Notes: generated by a model from the sequence alone, not told the origin. DNA of 23,426 nucleotides from CANHEE01 sp043777755 (GCA_043777755.1 JAYWHK010000203.1:1-23426), one strand, 5' to 3'; positions 16,601 to 23,333 are shown, counted from the stretch's first letter. Numbers and translations are program-made.

Positions 16601-17482
16601 TGTTGCAGAGCGAACTTGGTATTCGTAAGCTGTACTTGACGACAATCCAGTGATGGCAGCATTGGTTGTTGCTGAAGTAATCGGAGTTGTCCAAGTTGAT
16701 ACTGTGGTTGGATCTGTGGTTGCTTTATAGCGCACCTCATATTGAGCAGTACCAGCTAGTGTTGCCCAATTGGCTTGGGCAGAAGTAGTAGTTAACAAAG
16801 TAGCTGCACTAGGAACAACACTTAAACAACTTGATGTTAGAGAAATTTCATCTATTGCGGCAGGAGGTTGAGTACCACCACTTGCATCATTTTCCCAGTA
16901 AAAAATCAATCTTCTTGTGGTAGCCGCAGAGGTATTTCCAGCTTGGGCAGCTGTAACTGTATAAGTACGAGTTACATAAGCTGAACCTACGACACTGATA
17001 GTCGCCAAAGCAGTTGCGCCAGTTATTGTTGGAGCAGCACTAGCACTAGCGCTAGGTTGTGTAACCGCAGGAACAGTAGCTCCATTTTGAATGAATACCG
17101 TCAGGTCATCGTAATTGGATTCACCAGATAGTTTTACTTTGAATGATAAAGATATTTGGGTTTCTCCAGCAGGAAAAGTAACATCTCTATAAAACATTAC
17201 TCTAGAAGATGCCGTAGTCGAGTAATTGAGTGTAGTACCCGTGGCATTGTTAGAGATGTAAGCAGCATTAGTACCTGCTGATGGTACTCCCGCAGTTCCT
17301 ACAAACCATTTATTGGTATTTGTAGCTGTATAATTGGCAACAGTCCAGCCATTGGCGGCAAATGTAGTTCCTGTTTCAAAACCACCATCGCCTGTAGGAC
17401 TAATGATGCTTGTTTGAGCTAAAGCAGCATTAGTCAGCGTAAACAATAACAATAAGCAAATAAATCTTGTAAAAATCTTCAT
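10625..17482 (-). CDS. Giant T9SS-secreted multidomain adhesin-like surface protein
   Basis: The 2285-aa product starts with a Sec signal peptide (MKIFTRFICLLLLFTLTNAALAQ). Four modules, each a fibronectin-III-like domain and a MAM/choice-of-anchor-J-like beta-sandwich, follow: Fn3 at about 218-310, 487-581, 731-825 and 995-1092, with jelly-roll domains after each. Then come a CARDB-like domain (about 1256-1370), another anchor-J-like domain, an Ig-like segment, an Fn3, a pre-peptidase-C-like domain (about 1772-1930), and a typical pre-sorting segment (LPIELKNLAAKENG). The last 80 residues are a type A sorting domain (SIAPNPTQGDLSVKF ... SKMIKQ) for T9SS export and surface attachment. No catalytic motif is seen, so adhesion or matrix binding is inferred. 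Codon use and composition (Thr/Ser/Ala-rich) are typical of such repeats. Confidence 0.88.
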   Translation of the reverse strand: MKIFTRFICLLLLFTLTNAALAQTSIISPTGDGGFETGTTFAANGWTVANYTATNTNKWFVGTAGVPSAGTNAAYISNNATGTTLNYSTTASSRVMFYRDVTFPAGETQISLSFKVKLSGESNYDDLTVFIQNGATVPAVTQPSASASAAPTITGATALATISVVGSAYVTRTYTVTAAQAGNTSAATTRRLIFYWENDASGGTQPPAAIDEISLTSSCLSVVPSAATLLTTTSAQANWATLAGTAQYEVRYKATTDPTTVSTWTTPITSATTNAAITGLSSSTAYEYQVRSATSGTCMTWSNSINFATLCNSVNLNLLQEFESGTTTPICWSQQFVSGTKAFSYGTATSAAGTSPNPAAYAGNNRLLFPSYSTSGNQTRLVTPVINTVGTSSVDVNFQWYHSSLGGATSYLTEGVKVQYSLDGTTWTNAGSLIKRYDATTAWTLKTLTLPAAAGNVATLYVGFLFTSNAGYDSYMDNIDIKPTPSCVPPTALALSSITSSSANLAWTASVSLPSSYELYYSTTNTAPTASTTPSTTSLTGTSTALSSLTATTTYYVWMRSNCSGAYSDWSSVASFTTLCNAVTAFTQNFDAGTTIPTCFAKVGTTGSVSVQTSSASSTPNCLYFYASSTTDLATFALQPVSNAGAGTHRIRFKARANFTIGGVLQVGFLTNPTDPATFTSIQSFTTTSITVYDNFICNSGTSAGTNQTLAFRHTGSPTNSILIDDIVWEPIPTCNEPTALVISNLTVTGTDLSWTAPTPIPANGYEYYVSTTSTAPTAATVATGTSAASPANISGLTAATTYYVWVRANCGGGDISAWSAVKTFTTLCDAISVVAGTPWLEGFETPVTPVIPNCWAKIDGNADGDAWVTSTTGPRTGLNCARIYTDLNTSNQDYFITPQFILPSTPQRLRFWVKANSATEVDEISVKLATNSGNAIADYTTVLLPSTPVNTTTYVEKIIDLSAYANQTVRIAFVRENTPVDGWYLYLDDVKIENIPTCNEPTALVISNLTATGTDLSWTAPTPIPTNGYEYYVSTTNTAPTAVTTATGTSTASPANLSGLTSATTYYVWVRSNCGGGDISPWSSILSFITECDAITPNGFAQNFDAVTVPALPICWKQLANNSNTLTSSTYTASSGANCLRWGVSSTAAGSYAIAVGPSFNAPINTKQVKFRLTSLSGLGAKIQVGYMTDPNNQATFVLLGETVGIATSGTGSSMTTQIISLINAPSTTGLHLAFKHNLGASDNMYIDDVIFEDLPSVDIATDALVTAGCYSATQTITVRIKNSGLAPIDFSTNPATVTTVVSGAATATLTGTAVGTLAPGATVNIDMSAPVNMSAGGVYNFACSTVTTGDQNASNDALASQSRTAFSNGTITQTVNFTGFTGANLGTAATGWTEAKNTGAAASPAVNSVVDGSWTSSTSITAQGTTAKVNLYSTGKKEWILSPIMSATANSVLTYKVAITDFAAATVDATGMQGTDDEVKAMVSTDCGATWTALQTFNAASTTTLSNIFVGHSHSLAAYAGQNIMIGFYASEGTTDDASDYDFHLDDINIGEVCTGTPTAGTLGGAAIVGMCTGVTPAALVVTGASILGVTYQWEQSLDDGISDPWVSVTGGTGATNTTYTPPAYAGTSIFYHLKVTCTASGLSASTTSVNLTPPAAPTTAASNVIGTVTSLTAATITWTNGNGGRRFVAINTSNTFTDPVGLGDINLIPSPTVYLGTGEQIVYDGTGSSVSVTGLTQGVTYYARVYEYLRCSANNNYYNISTATLNPSAGFKPDAPANDNIANATSLAIGSPCTTAPYTVFLATKETGEPIPSCWGGSPAVLDGSVWFKFTAPASGNDVTVSTDFAVGTLIDSQIGLYGPFNTGATPTMTSLGTAIACDEDGGITGVNGYMSIMTKKGLEPGATYYVQVDRYGSTTTAGTFCIQVSEAASNTAVVAPTVAACTAAPSVSIGSSNNNVWVPIYTSTGALVAAINGNGNTLGVVTANYYTTTTDRTDAQGVHYLGRNFGITVGVQPAVGTPALVRLYYTDAEMTNLQNFDPSASNANVNVTHVPGGSCLTAFNPQGFTPALIAPGASDRLDFGAGAYLQFPTPSFSSFFIHTGSTPLPIELKNLAAKENGKFNTVFWETAIEDNLDYFIVEKSENGLSWSNAGRVYPNTSKRYAFDDKTPFATTYYRLKNVDKDTREATSKSVVVERQIGKFNITSIAPNPTQGDLSVKFETTDNNAVVIHVLDIFGKIVLTQKVDAEKGINTVLVDTSNLPNGAYFISLNNGEKTLLSKMIKQ
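14231..14498. repeat. Near-identical Fn3-coding repeat, copy A
   Basis: This part of the giant gene encodes Fn3 residues about 996-1085 and closely matches 15022-15290 at the nucleotide level, including long exact runs such as GGAGCTGTCCAAGATAAATC. The matching spacing is about 792 bp (264 codons), one Fn3 plus one anchor-J-like module. The jelly-roll domains between are not similarly alike, so the Fn3 unit alone was duplicated recently or converted. Confidence 0.85.
15022..15290. repeat. Near-identical Fn3-coding repeat, copy B
   Basis: This copy encodes Fn3 residues about 732-821 and is the partner of 14231-14498. Both begin around TGACCAAG and end at GTTACAAGTAGGAAT. Most differences are single substitutions. 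The other Fn3 domains of the protein share the fold and phrases such as TYYVW but not the DNA sequence. Confidence 0.85.
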
Positions 17483-17950
17483 GCGTTTTTATTTAAATGT
17501 TAATAAAAAAATATTTAATAAGAGAAAGTTTAGTGAAAAATGGTGTATATATTTATAACACTTAACGAATGGTTTTATTTTGGACGGGCTGTAATTTTTA
17601 AAATAAAATTTTAAAAAAGAATTTAATCTTTTAATTTTTAATAGGATTTTTAAAATACTTTGCAAAGTAAATGTAAAAATAATATATTTCCAAATTTTTA
17701 AAAATTAATTAACCTATTTTATAAGATTTTTTTCAATAAAAAATAAACTCACATTGTTTTAAATAAAAAAGATTAAATAAAAATTTTTAATCTTTTTTTA
17801 TTCAAAATTTAAATCTTTGATTATCAATAATTTATATTTTCATTAAAAAGGTAATTATTTTTTTAGAATATATTAAAAAAAATAATAAATATTTTTTATT
17901 TGTACAAACAACCGATTTGTGACAAGTATAATTTGATTTTGATATAAAAA
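17483..17950. other. Very AT-rich intergenic stretch upstream of the giant gene
   Basis: About 470 bp without a credible gene, dominated by A- and T-tracts. It contains an AT-only 13-bp inverted repeat with 8-nt loop (17765-17777 / 17786-17798) and one near-consensus -7 box on the minus strand (TTACTTTG, 17670-17663; one mismatch), which would give the giant gene a leader of about 170 nt. No perfect TAnnTTTG box is found near the ATG at 17482. Bent or nucleoid-protein-bound promoter DNA is a reasonable guess. Confidence 0.5.
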
Positions 17951-18022
17951 AAGGGCAAACACTTAAAAAAGTGTTGCCCTTGCATATATAGTGAATCGCA
18001 GCCAATAATGTGCCACGACGCC
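17944..18022 (-). ncRNA. Candidate small RNA between two terminators (speculative)
   Basis: On the minus strand a perfect -7 box TATATTTG (18036-18029) lies just downstream of the 18041-18078 hairpin, and about 70 nt later comes the strong terminator at 17951-17981. The sequence between is noticeably richer in G and C (TTGGCGTCGTGGCACATTAT) than its surroundings and has no open frame of note. A -33 box is not visible. This arrangement would produce a roughly 75-nt RNA. It could instead be the trailing part of the RNA-binding protein transcript. Confidence 0.3.
17951..17981 (-). terminator. Strong intrinsic terminator (GGGCAACACTT stem)
   Basis: Read on the minus strand, AAGGGCAACACTT pairs with AAGTGTTTGCCCTT with a single bulge and is followed by seven T. 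It lies 130 bp beyond the stop of the RNA-binding protein gene and beyond another terminator-like hairpin, so it may end a separate short transcript. Confidence 0.8.
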
Positions 18023-18040
18023 AAAAAACAAATATAAAAC

Positions 18041-18078
18041 ACAAGTCCCGAATTTTCGTCAGAAAATTCAGGACTTGT
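18041..18078 (-). terminator. Terminator hairpin of the RRM protein gene
   Basis: Arms 18041-18057 and 18062-18078 (ACAAGTCCCGAATTTTC / GAAAATTCAGGACTTGT) pair over 17 bp with one mismatch and a 4-nt loop. On the minus strand GTTTTATATTTG follows, a moderate T-tract. It starts 33 bp after the stop codon at 18112. Confidence 0.75.
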
Positions 18079-18111
18079 CAAAGTGTAATGAATTACAAAA
18101 ATATATTGAAA

Positions 18112-18630
18112 TTAATCGTTGTAATTGTCATTGCCACGGCTGTAACCACCGCCGCTTCCGCCACGATTGTAACCGCCGCCACCGCCAGAACCAGAGTTGC
18201 GGTTGTAACCGCCACCACCGCCACCACGGTTGAATCCGCCGCCGCCGCCAGAACCGCCGCTTCCGCCACGATTATAGCCGCCGCCGCCGCCACCGCCGCC
18301 ACGGTTAAAACCGCCGCCGCCGCCAGAACCGCCACGGTTAAAACCGCCGCCGCCACCGCCGCCGCCGAAATCTCTCTTAGGGCGATCTTCTTTTGGTGTA
18401 GCTTCTTTAACTGCTAATGCCTTACCGTCCAACTCAACATCGTTAAGTCCTTCGATAGCTGCACGAGCTTCGTCATCGTTAGGCATTTCAACGAAACCGA
18501 AACCACGGCTTCTTCCTGTTTCACGATCATTGATAATTTTGGCAGAGCTTACCTCGCCATACTCAGCGAAAACAGCTTCTAACTCTCCGCTTGTTACACC
18601 ATAACTGATGTTTGCAACATAAATATTCAT
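18112..18630 (-). CDS. Glycine-rich RRM RNA-binding protein
   Basis: This 172-aa protein has one RNA recognition motif (residues 1-80: RNP2 IYVANI at 3-8, RNP1 RGFGFVEM at 42-49), which binds single-stranded RNA. A short linker (TPKEDRPKR) leads to an 85-residue tail made of runs of glycine with about seven (F/Y)NRGG-type units, an RGG-box-like disordered region. The layout resembles cyanobacterial and plant cold-inducible glycine-rich RNA-binding proteins. An RNA chaperone or cold-response role is inferred. The tail is coded by GC-rich GGC/GGT repeats, sharply unlike the AT-rich surroundings. The gene has its own leader of about 165 nt and a terminator at 18041-18078. Confidence 0.93.
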   Translation of the reverse strand: MNIYVANISYGVTSGELEAVFAEYGEVSSAKIINDRETGRSRGFGFVEMPNDDEARAAIEGLNDVELDGKALAVKEATPKEDRPKRDFGGGGGGGGFNRGGSGGGGGFNRGGGGGGGGYNRGGSGGSGGGGGFNRGGGGGGYNRNSGSGGGGGYNRGGSGGGYSRGNDNYND

Positions 18631-18812
18631 CTGAATAAAAAGTAAAAATGTGAAAAAAATTAAAACTTAACTGAAAAAAAGTAAATGCTTGTTTGAAGAT
18701 GAATACTTATCTGCAACTAAAAACAAGGGGCTTGATAAATCGTAAAACAACTGAAATATTGCTTCACATATTAGCAATTTTATCTATTTTTTCATAATAC
18801 AACACAAAGATA
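18631..18812 (-). promoter_or_regulatory. Promoter and long 5' leader of the RRM protein gene
   Basis: A perfect -7 box TATCTTTG lies at 18812-18805 on the minus strand, 174 bp before the ATG at 18630, leaving a transcribed leader of roughly 165-170 nt with no open frame. No other consensus -7 box is closer to the gene. Long structured leaders are known for cold-shock genes, so temperature-dependent control is a reasonable inference. No clear -33 core is visible. Confidence 0.55.
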
Positions 18813-18851
18813 TAATATTTTGTGAAGTAATCCATTTTTTTATTAAAAATT

Positions 18852-20408
18852 TTATTTATTTATTATTATTCTTGTATTTGATGCGCCTTGATTGCTTTGT
18901 AAGCGACAAATATAAATACCATTATTCAATGAATTTGGTATTTCTAATTGCTCTGTTTGCTTACCAGCATTGCGTTGTCCATTTGCCAATTGCGCTATTT
19001 TACGTCCTGTAATATCATATAACTCAATTAAAATGCCACTTTCTGTTTCGATGTTGTATTCTATTGATAATGAGCTGTTTACGGGATTTGGATAAACATT
19101 CATAGCTGTGTTGTTGTTATCCACTTCAAGGGCATTGCTTACAGCTGAATTATTAAGACGTGCCAAGCCAAAGTTCTCGTTGGTCGTTTGATAACCAATC
19201 ACGCCAGCCAGCCAGATTTTATTGCTTTTATCAATAGAAACTGCATTGATTTGGTCTTTTAGAGTACCTGGAACATCTACGATTAAAAATCCTTTGCCAT
19301 TGTTAAATGTTTTTTCAAGAACACCATTAGCATTGAGTCTTACTATTCCGATATCGTCACCGATATAACCAGCCATTACAATTTTTCCATCGACTTGAAT
19401 GTCCATACCTCTCATTTCTTCTTGAAAAGTACTGAGGTCTTGGCGGTAATAACCGTTTGTACCAAAAGTTTTGTCTATTTGACCAGCAGTAGTCAATCGA
19501 GCTGCAAAAGTTTCGTATTTTACAGCACTTGTTGGTGCTATTTTTCCTGCGATTATCAATTTATCGTCCCATTGTATTTTTGCTGTAAAATAAAATTCAT
19601 TACCGCCCAAATCATGTTCTGCAATACCATTAGTACCATAAGTTGCATCTAAAACGCCTTTTGAATCAAAACGAGCGATAGACATACTCGAATTGTTGTT
19701 AGCGTCAGAACCATATCCTACCAAAACAATTTTACCATCTTTTTGTAAAAGAACTTTACAAGTAGTAGTAGTATTTGAATTGATAGGTTGCGCTGTAACA
19801 ATGCCATTCGTACCAAATGTATTGTCCAAAGCACCAGCAGCTGTTAATCTGCATACCATAAAAATATTGCCACTTTCTCCGCCAACGATGATTTTTCCGT
19901 CAGGTTGAACAGCCATTGAGCGTGCGATATCTACTTTGCTTTTGTTGTCAATGGTTGTTTTTCCGCCTGTTCCGAAAGTAGCATCTAATTGACCAGTCGA
20001 AGTAAGTTTTGCCACAACTATATCGCCCGTTGTATTGGTAACAGAGCTAAGGACTAAAATTTTACCGTCTGAAAGCAAGGCTACGTCACGACCATAATCC
20101 TTTGATGTTCCAAAATCAAATTTTGCAATACCTGCTGTTCCAAACGAAGCATCTTTTACGCCTTTTGAATCAAAACGAGCAACATAGCATTGGTCTAATG
20201 CTGAATTTGTAGGTACAACATTTTCTCCTACAACAATGGCTTTTCCGTCAGGTTGTATGACCATAGCGTTTGCTCTTTCGTTAGTACCTCCGAAATCAAT
20301 ACTTGAATAACCTGTTGTGGTAAAATTTTTGTCTAATGTACCTGGGTTTTGACCAAATACTTGAAAAGAAAAGGCTGTTGCAGCCAATAAGAGTAGATTT
20401 TTTTTCAT
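18852..20408 (-). CDS. T9SS-secreted delta-60 repeat (beta-propeller) protein
   Basis: The 518-aa product has a signal peptide (MKKNLLLLAATAFSFQVFGQ), then seven delta-60 repeats, each with a phrase like LDATFGTNG followed by VQPDGKIIVGG. Seven repeats suit a seven-bladed propeller. The last 80 residues from YPNP (439) form a type A sorting domain (ELYDITGRKIAQL, ending TRIIINK) for T9SS export. It is expected outside the cell or attached to its surface; the function of delta-60 propellers is not established. It starts 60 bp after the nuclease gene on the same strand with no separate -7 box seen, so the two may be cotranscribed. Confidence 0.9.
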   Translation of the reverse strand: MKKNLLLLAATAFSFQVFGQNPGTLDKNFTTTGYSSIDFGGTNERANAMVIQPDGKAIVVGENVVPTNSALDQCYVARFDSKGVKDASFGTAGIAKFDFGTSKDYGRDVALLSDGKILVLSSVTNTTGDIVVAKLTSTGQLDATFGTGGKTTIDNKSKVDIARSMAVQPDGKIIVGGESGNIFMVCRLTAAGALDNTFGTNGIVTAQPINSNTTTTCKVLLQKDGKIVLVGYGSDANNNSSMSIARFDSKGVLDATYGTNGIAEHDLGGNEFYFTAKIQWDDKLIIAGKIAPTSAVKYETFAARLTTAGQIDKTFGTNGYYRQDLSTFQEEMRGMDIQVDGKIVMAGYIGDDIGIVRLNANGVLEKTFNNGKGFLIVDVPGTLKDQINAVSIDKSNKIWLAGVIGYQTTNENFGLARLNNSAVSNALEVDNNNTAMNVYPNPVNSSLSIEYNIETESGILIELYDITGRKIAQLANGQRNAGKQTEQLEIPNSLNNGIYICRLQSNQGASNTRIIINK

Positions 20409-20424
20409 TTTTTTAAAATTTTAT

Positions 20425-20457
20425 AAATTCTAAATTCTGTATTTTAAATTCTAAATT
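20425..20457. repeat. Short direct repeat AAATTCTAAATT
   Basis: Two copies (20425-20436, 20446-20457), 21 bp apart, fill the 60-bp gap between the nuclease and delta-60 genes. Such AT-only direct repeats are frequent in this window; no function is evident. Confidence 0.5.
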
Positions 20458-20468
20458 TGTGGTATTTT

Positions 20469-21338
20469 TTATTGTGTTTTTCCAGTATCTTTGATGGCTT
20501 CGATTTTATCTTGAATTGCTTTTGGTACTTTGTTCAACAAATCAAAACCTGGTGAATCAATACTGATATTTTTTTCAAGATCATCTACGCTCAAGCGATA
20601 ATCGCCCCAAGACGCAGCACCTGCGCTTTGTTTGTTGGGAATTTCTATTGCAATTACACGTGTTTTTTCATCAATTCTATCAATATCTGTTCCCGTTTGC
20701 TTAGGAAGAATCACCACTACTTTCCAACAATGAGAAGGCACGATTAGTTTTCCGTTGTCTAAACGTTTGGTTGTACCTCCATTTGAACCGCTTCCGCCTT
20801 CGCCACGTCCGCCAGAAATAACGTACAATTCGTTGCCAGCATCAACTAATTTTCTACAATAGTTTTCCAAATCCGCCCAGTTGCCTTGATTGACATTGGG
20901 TGCTTGTGGCAACATATTGGTCATGGTAAAAGTGGAGGAATTGTCTGAGGTGCTTGCAGTTCTATCTCCAGAAGGGCAAATGTGACCTCTATCAAAACCA
21001 CTTCCTGTATAAGTTCCTGAAGATGCCTTATAATAGGTAGATGGAAGTTCGTCGTCAGGACGGAAATCATCTTGGCGTGGTGTGTTGCCAAGCCATTCTG
21101 GTGCAATACGCCAGCTTACCCAATTGGCACGACCTAATGTGTTGTTGTAGCAGATGACCATTTGTTTTTTTACCAAAAGAAAGTTATCTGTTTTGGTAAT
21201 TTCGGTGGTCGCATTGCTTGGATTGCCGAGTTCGTAATGCTCGCTTGCGGGTTGATTCGTGTTAGTAGGTGTTTCTACTGGCTTATCGCATGATGCTAAA
21301 AAAGCTGAAAGTACTACTCCGTAAAATATTTTTTTCAT
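20469..21338 (-). CDS. DNA/RNA non-specific endonuclease, lipoprotein (His-Me finger)
   Basis: This 289-aa nuclease belongs to the Endonuclease_NS (Serratia nuclease / NucA) family and should cut DNA and RNA with Mg2+. The signal peptide ends in lipobox LASC with Cys17, so it is anchored in a membrane and works outside the cytoplasm. The catalytic motif DRGH is at 116-119 (His119 general base), and NQGNW supplies the metal-binding Asn150, 31 residues later as in Serratia nuclease. It could scavenge nucleic acid for phosphate or nucleosides, or degrade extracellular DNA. No immunity gene or signal-less inhibitor lies next to it, as fits an exported enzyme. It has its own consensus promoter (21391-21421). 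Confidence 0.92.
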   Translation of the reverse strand: MKKIFYGVVLSAFLASCDKPVETPTNTNQPASEHYELGNPSNATTEITKTDNFLLVKKQMVICYNNTLGRANWVSWRIAPEWLGNTPRQDDFRPDDELPSTYYKASSGTYTGSGFDRGHICPSGDRTASTSDNSSTFTMTNMLPQAPNVNQGNWADLENYCRKLVDAGNELYVISGGRGEGGSGSNGGTTKRLDNGKLIVPSHCWKVVVILPKQTGTDIDRIDEKTRVIAIEIPNKQSAGAASWGDYRLSVDDLEKNISIDSPGFDLLNKVPKAIQDKIEAIKDTGKTQ

Positions 21339-21390
21339 AAATTTTATTTTAAAAAATCAAACATTAGCATTTTGCTACGGAAATTTTTCA

Positions 21391-21421
21391 CAAATATAAA
21401 ACGTATTTTAATATATTTCAA
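21391..21421 (-). promoter_or_regulatory. Full consensus promoter of the nuclease gene
   Basis: The minus strand reads TTTTTG (-33 core TTG at 21421-21419), 20 nt of spacer, then TATATTTG (21398-21391). Both elements and the spacing fit the Bacteroidota sigma-A promoter. The ATG is 52 bp downstream. This is the best promoter in the window. Confidence 0.8.
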
Positions 21422-21603
21422 AAATGTGGTCTAAATCCTTGTATTTTGCTATTATTTTTTTACAAAATAAAAAAATTAGTGAAATATGCACAACGAATAT
21501 TGCTTATTAGGTATTAAAGATATTGTGGATGCTTGGTGTGCAATATTTTGCATAAATACAAAATCCGAAGCTGAACGAGTAATCTATGCGTAAAGTTTTT
21601 AAC

Positions 21604-21649
21604 CACGAATTTTATCGAATTTACACGAATTACACGAATTACACGAATT
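21604..21649. repeat. Tandem ACACGAATT 9-mers
   Basis: CACGAATT occurs at 21604, 21624, 21633 and 21642, the last three in exact 9-bp tandem as ACACGAATT, with a degenerate copy (ATCGAATT) between. This phrase is a common intergenic short repeat in Bacteroidota genomes. The rest of 21422-21674 holds no convincing gene. Confidence 0.8.
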
Positions 21650-21674
21650 TTTAATTTCACTAATGCTTTGAACT

Positions 21675-21836
21675 TAAGTATTGGGGCTAAATTAATTAGT
21701 ATTATTTTTTTCAGTCGATTGCTCAAAAAATCATAAATAACTTTCTCCGAAGGAGTCCTTTGGACCTTATAGTCAGTTATTTATAACTTTTTTCTCAACG
21801 ACAAAATAATACTAATTAATTTTGAACGCCCGCTTA
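21675..21836. repeat. Foldback (MITE-like) element, copy 2, 162 bp
   Basis: This is the inverted-orientation partner of 7786-7901, with the same ends (TAAGTATTGGGGC / GGGCGTTCAAAATT reversed) and the same 20-bp inner inverted repeat. It carries 46 nt that copy 1 lacks, including two adjacent tiny hairpins, CTCCGAAGGAG and GTCCTTTGGAC. Outside this segment the copies differ at two positions. Its outer three bases are the stop codon of the receptor gene remnant. Confidence 0.85.
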
Positions 21837-23333
21837 CAACCTAATTTTTATTCCAGCATTAAAAACAAAACCATCCAACGGAGCCCAGACTTCGGTGAAT
21901 TGAGGTGTGTTGTAAGGGGCTGATTTTAGACTTTCAAAATTGGTTTGACGGACATTGCCAAAATTTTCAGTATTGGCATAAATCGTTGTGCTTTTGTGCG
22001 TATATTCCACTAAACCACCGCTTGTCCAATAGCTACGGGTGATTTTGCCACTTGAAAGGGTCTGTCCGCTTTTGTATTCGTAATCAAAACCGATGCGCCA
22101 TTTGCCTGGAAGGGCATACAAAATATCGCCTTTCAAACTATGACGAGGTGTAAGTGTCATAACGCTCTCTTGATTGCTAAAATGATTGTTGGCATCTGTA
22201 AATGTATAACCGACGAACCAAACAAAATCATAAAATCCAAGTTTGAAAAAAGTTTCAGCACCTCGGCTTGCGGTATAGCCATTCGCATTGCCAAATTCAT
22301 AATTATTTCCTACTTTATTTAAAATCAATGGTTTATCAATTTTTGAATAAAAAAACATTTGATTAAAAATCAAGAAAAAGTTGTCGCCCAAAGGTGTTTT
22401 ATACCCAAAATCGACATTTCCGCCAAAAGATTGTTCTCCCTTTGTTGTCGTGCGATTGATGGACAAAACATTTTGATAAGCCAAAATTTCGGCTTCTTGA
22501 TTGAACATACTAGCGTTGCGATAACCCATACCGCCGCCGATTCGGGTCGTCATTTTTTCAGTCCATTTGAAAAGTGCCGATACTCGAGGCAACACATACA
22601 TTTTTTCATCAAAAACATAATCCGAACGCAAACCACTTTCAATAGATACTTTTTTACCAATGTCAAAAACATAATTGGCAAATGCACCAAGTGTTTTGTA
22701 ATTTTCAGTGCGAGGTGTTGCGCCTTGCAAACTGCGCTCTTTGAAATCGTCGCTGTAAAAATTCAAACCAACGATAAATACATTTTTTTCTTTGCGTTGC
22801 GAGTAGGCCAATTCAGAAAAAGAAGAAACTTGATTTCCTGCAAAACGATGTCTGCCTGTTGCCAGAGAAGGCGTAACAGTCAATTCTCTGCTGAAAAAAT
22901 TAAAGCTATTTCTGATTTCAATGCGCTGGTTATCAGAGAGTTGGTGTTCTAATTTTAGTTGAGTTGTGCTACGATTGATGTCGTTTCGCTCACTATAAAA
23001 ATTATTTGCCGAAGGTAATTCTCCATCTAAAATTTTCAAATCGCCACCGCTTCTGACTTCATTTGTGAATGTTCCGCCAATGTAACCTTTTGTTTTTTCA
23101 TTGAATTGATAAAACAAACGAGGATTAAAATTGTACTTTGTGAGTTGCGGTAAATCTGTAAAACCGTCTTTGTCCGCATCAAAAGCAAGGTGTGTGTTGC
23201 GTTGCGCCAAAAGCGTAATGCCAGCCTTGTCAAATTTTCGGCTGATGTAAGTATTGATGTCTGTTGCGCCAACTTGCGAAGCGTTGAGGTGAATTAAAGT
23301 TTCCTCTTTATTGGGTTCTTTTGAAATTAAATC
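21834..23333 (-). pseudogene. TonB-dependent receptor, 5' part removed by an IS
   Basis: The open frame encodes 499 residues of an outer-membrane beta-barrel: alternating amphipathic strands, the conserved loop DADKDGFTDLP, and a C-terminal strand ending NAGIKIRL, as in TonB-dependent receptors. Missing are the signal peptide, the TonB box, the plug domain and the first barrel strands. Receptor-like coding sequence continues upstream of residue MAQRNTH (that 'start' is an internal TTG) to 23333, then meets TAA at 23336-23334 inside the IS inverted repeat, so the gene is cut at the IS boundary. The ligand cannot be told. The stop codon coincides with the end of foldback copy 2. Without its N-terminus it cannot be exported or gated, so it is very likely dead. 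Confidence 0.85.

Noticed and set aside
18010..18417. Alanine/threonine-rich ORFs opposite and overlapping the RRM gene
   Set aside because: These are reading-frame shadows of the GGC/GCC repeats in the glycine-rich tail. They have no promoter, and the RRM frame is clearly the real one.
20469..21338. Secreted nuclease as a toxin of an interbacterial toxin-immunity pair
   Set aside because: It has a simple lipoprotein signal, no T6SS or polymorphic-toxin N-terminal domain, and no adjacent candidate immunity gene. A scavenging enzyme is simpler.
21486..21593. 35-codon plus-strand ORF starting MHNEYCLLGIKD
   Set aside because: It is open and not obviously low-complexity, but has no consensus promoter, no partner gene and no recognised family. 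An ORF of this length is expected by chance.
23036..23272. 78-aa minus-strand ORF overlapping the receptor remnant
   Set aside because: It is in another frame of clearly receptor-like coding sequence and its product lacks any recognisable pattern.
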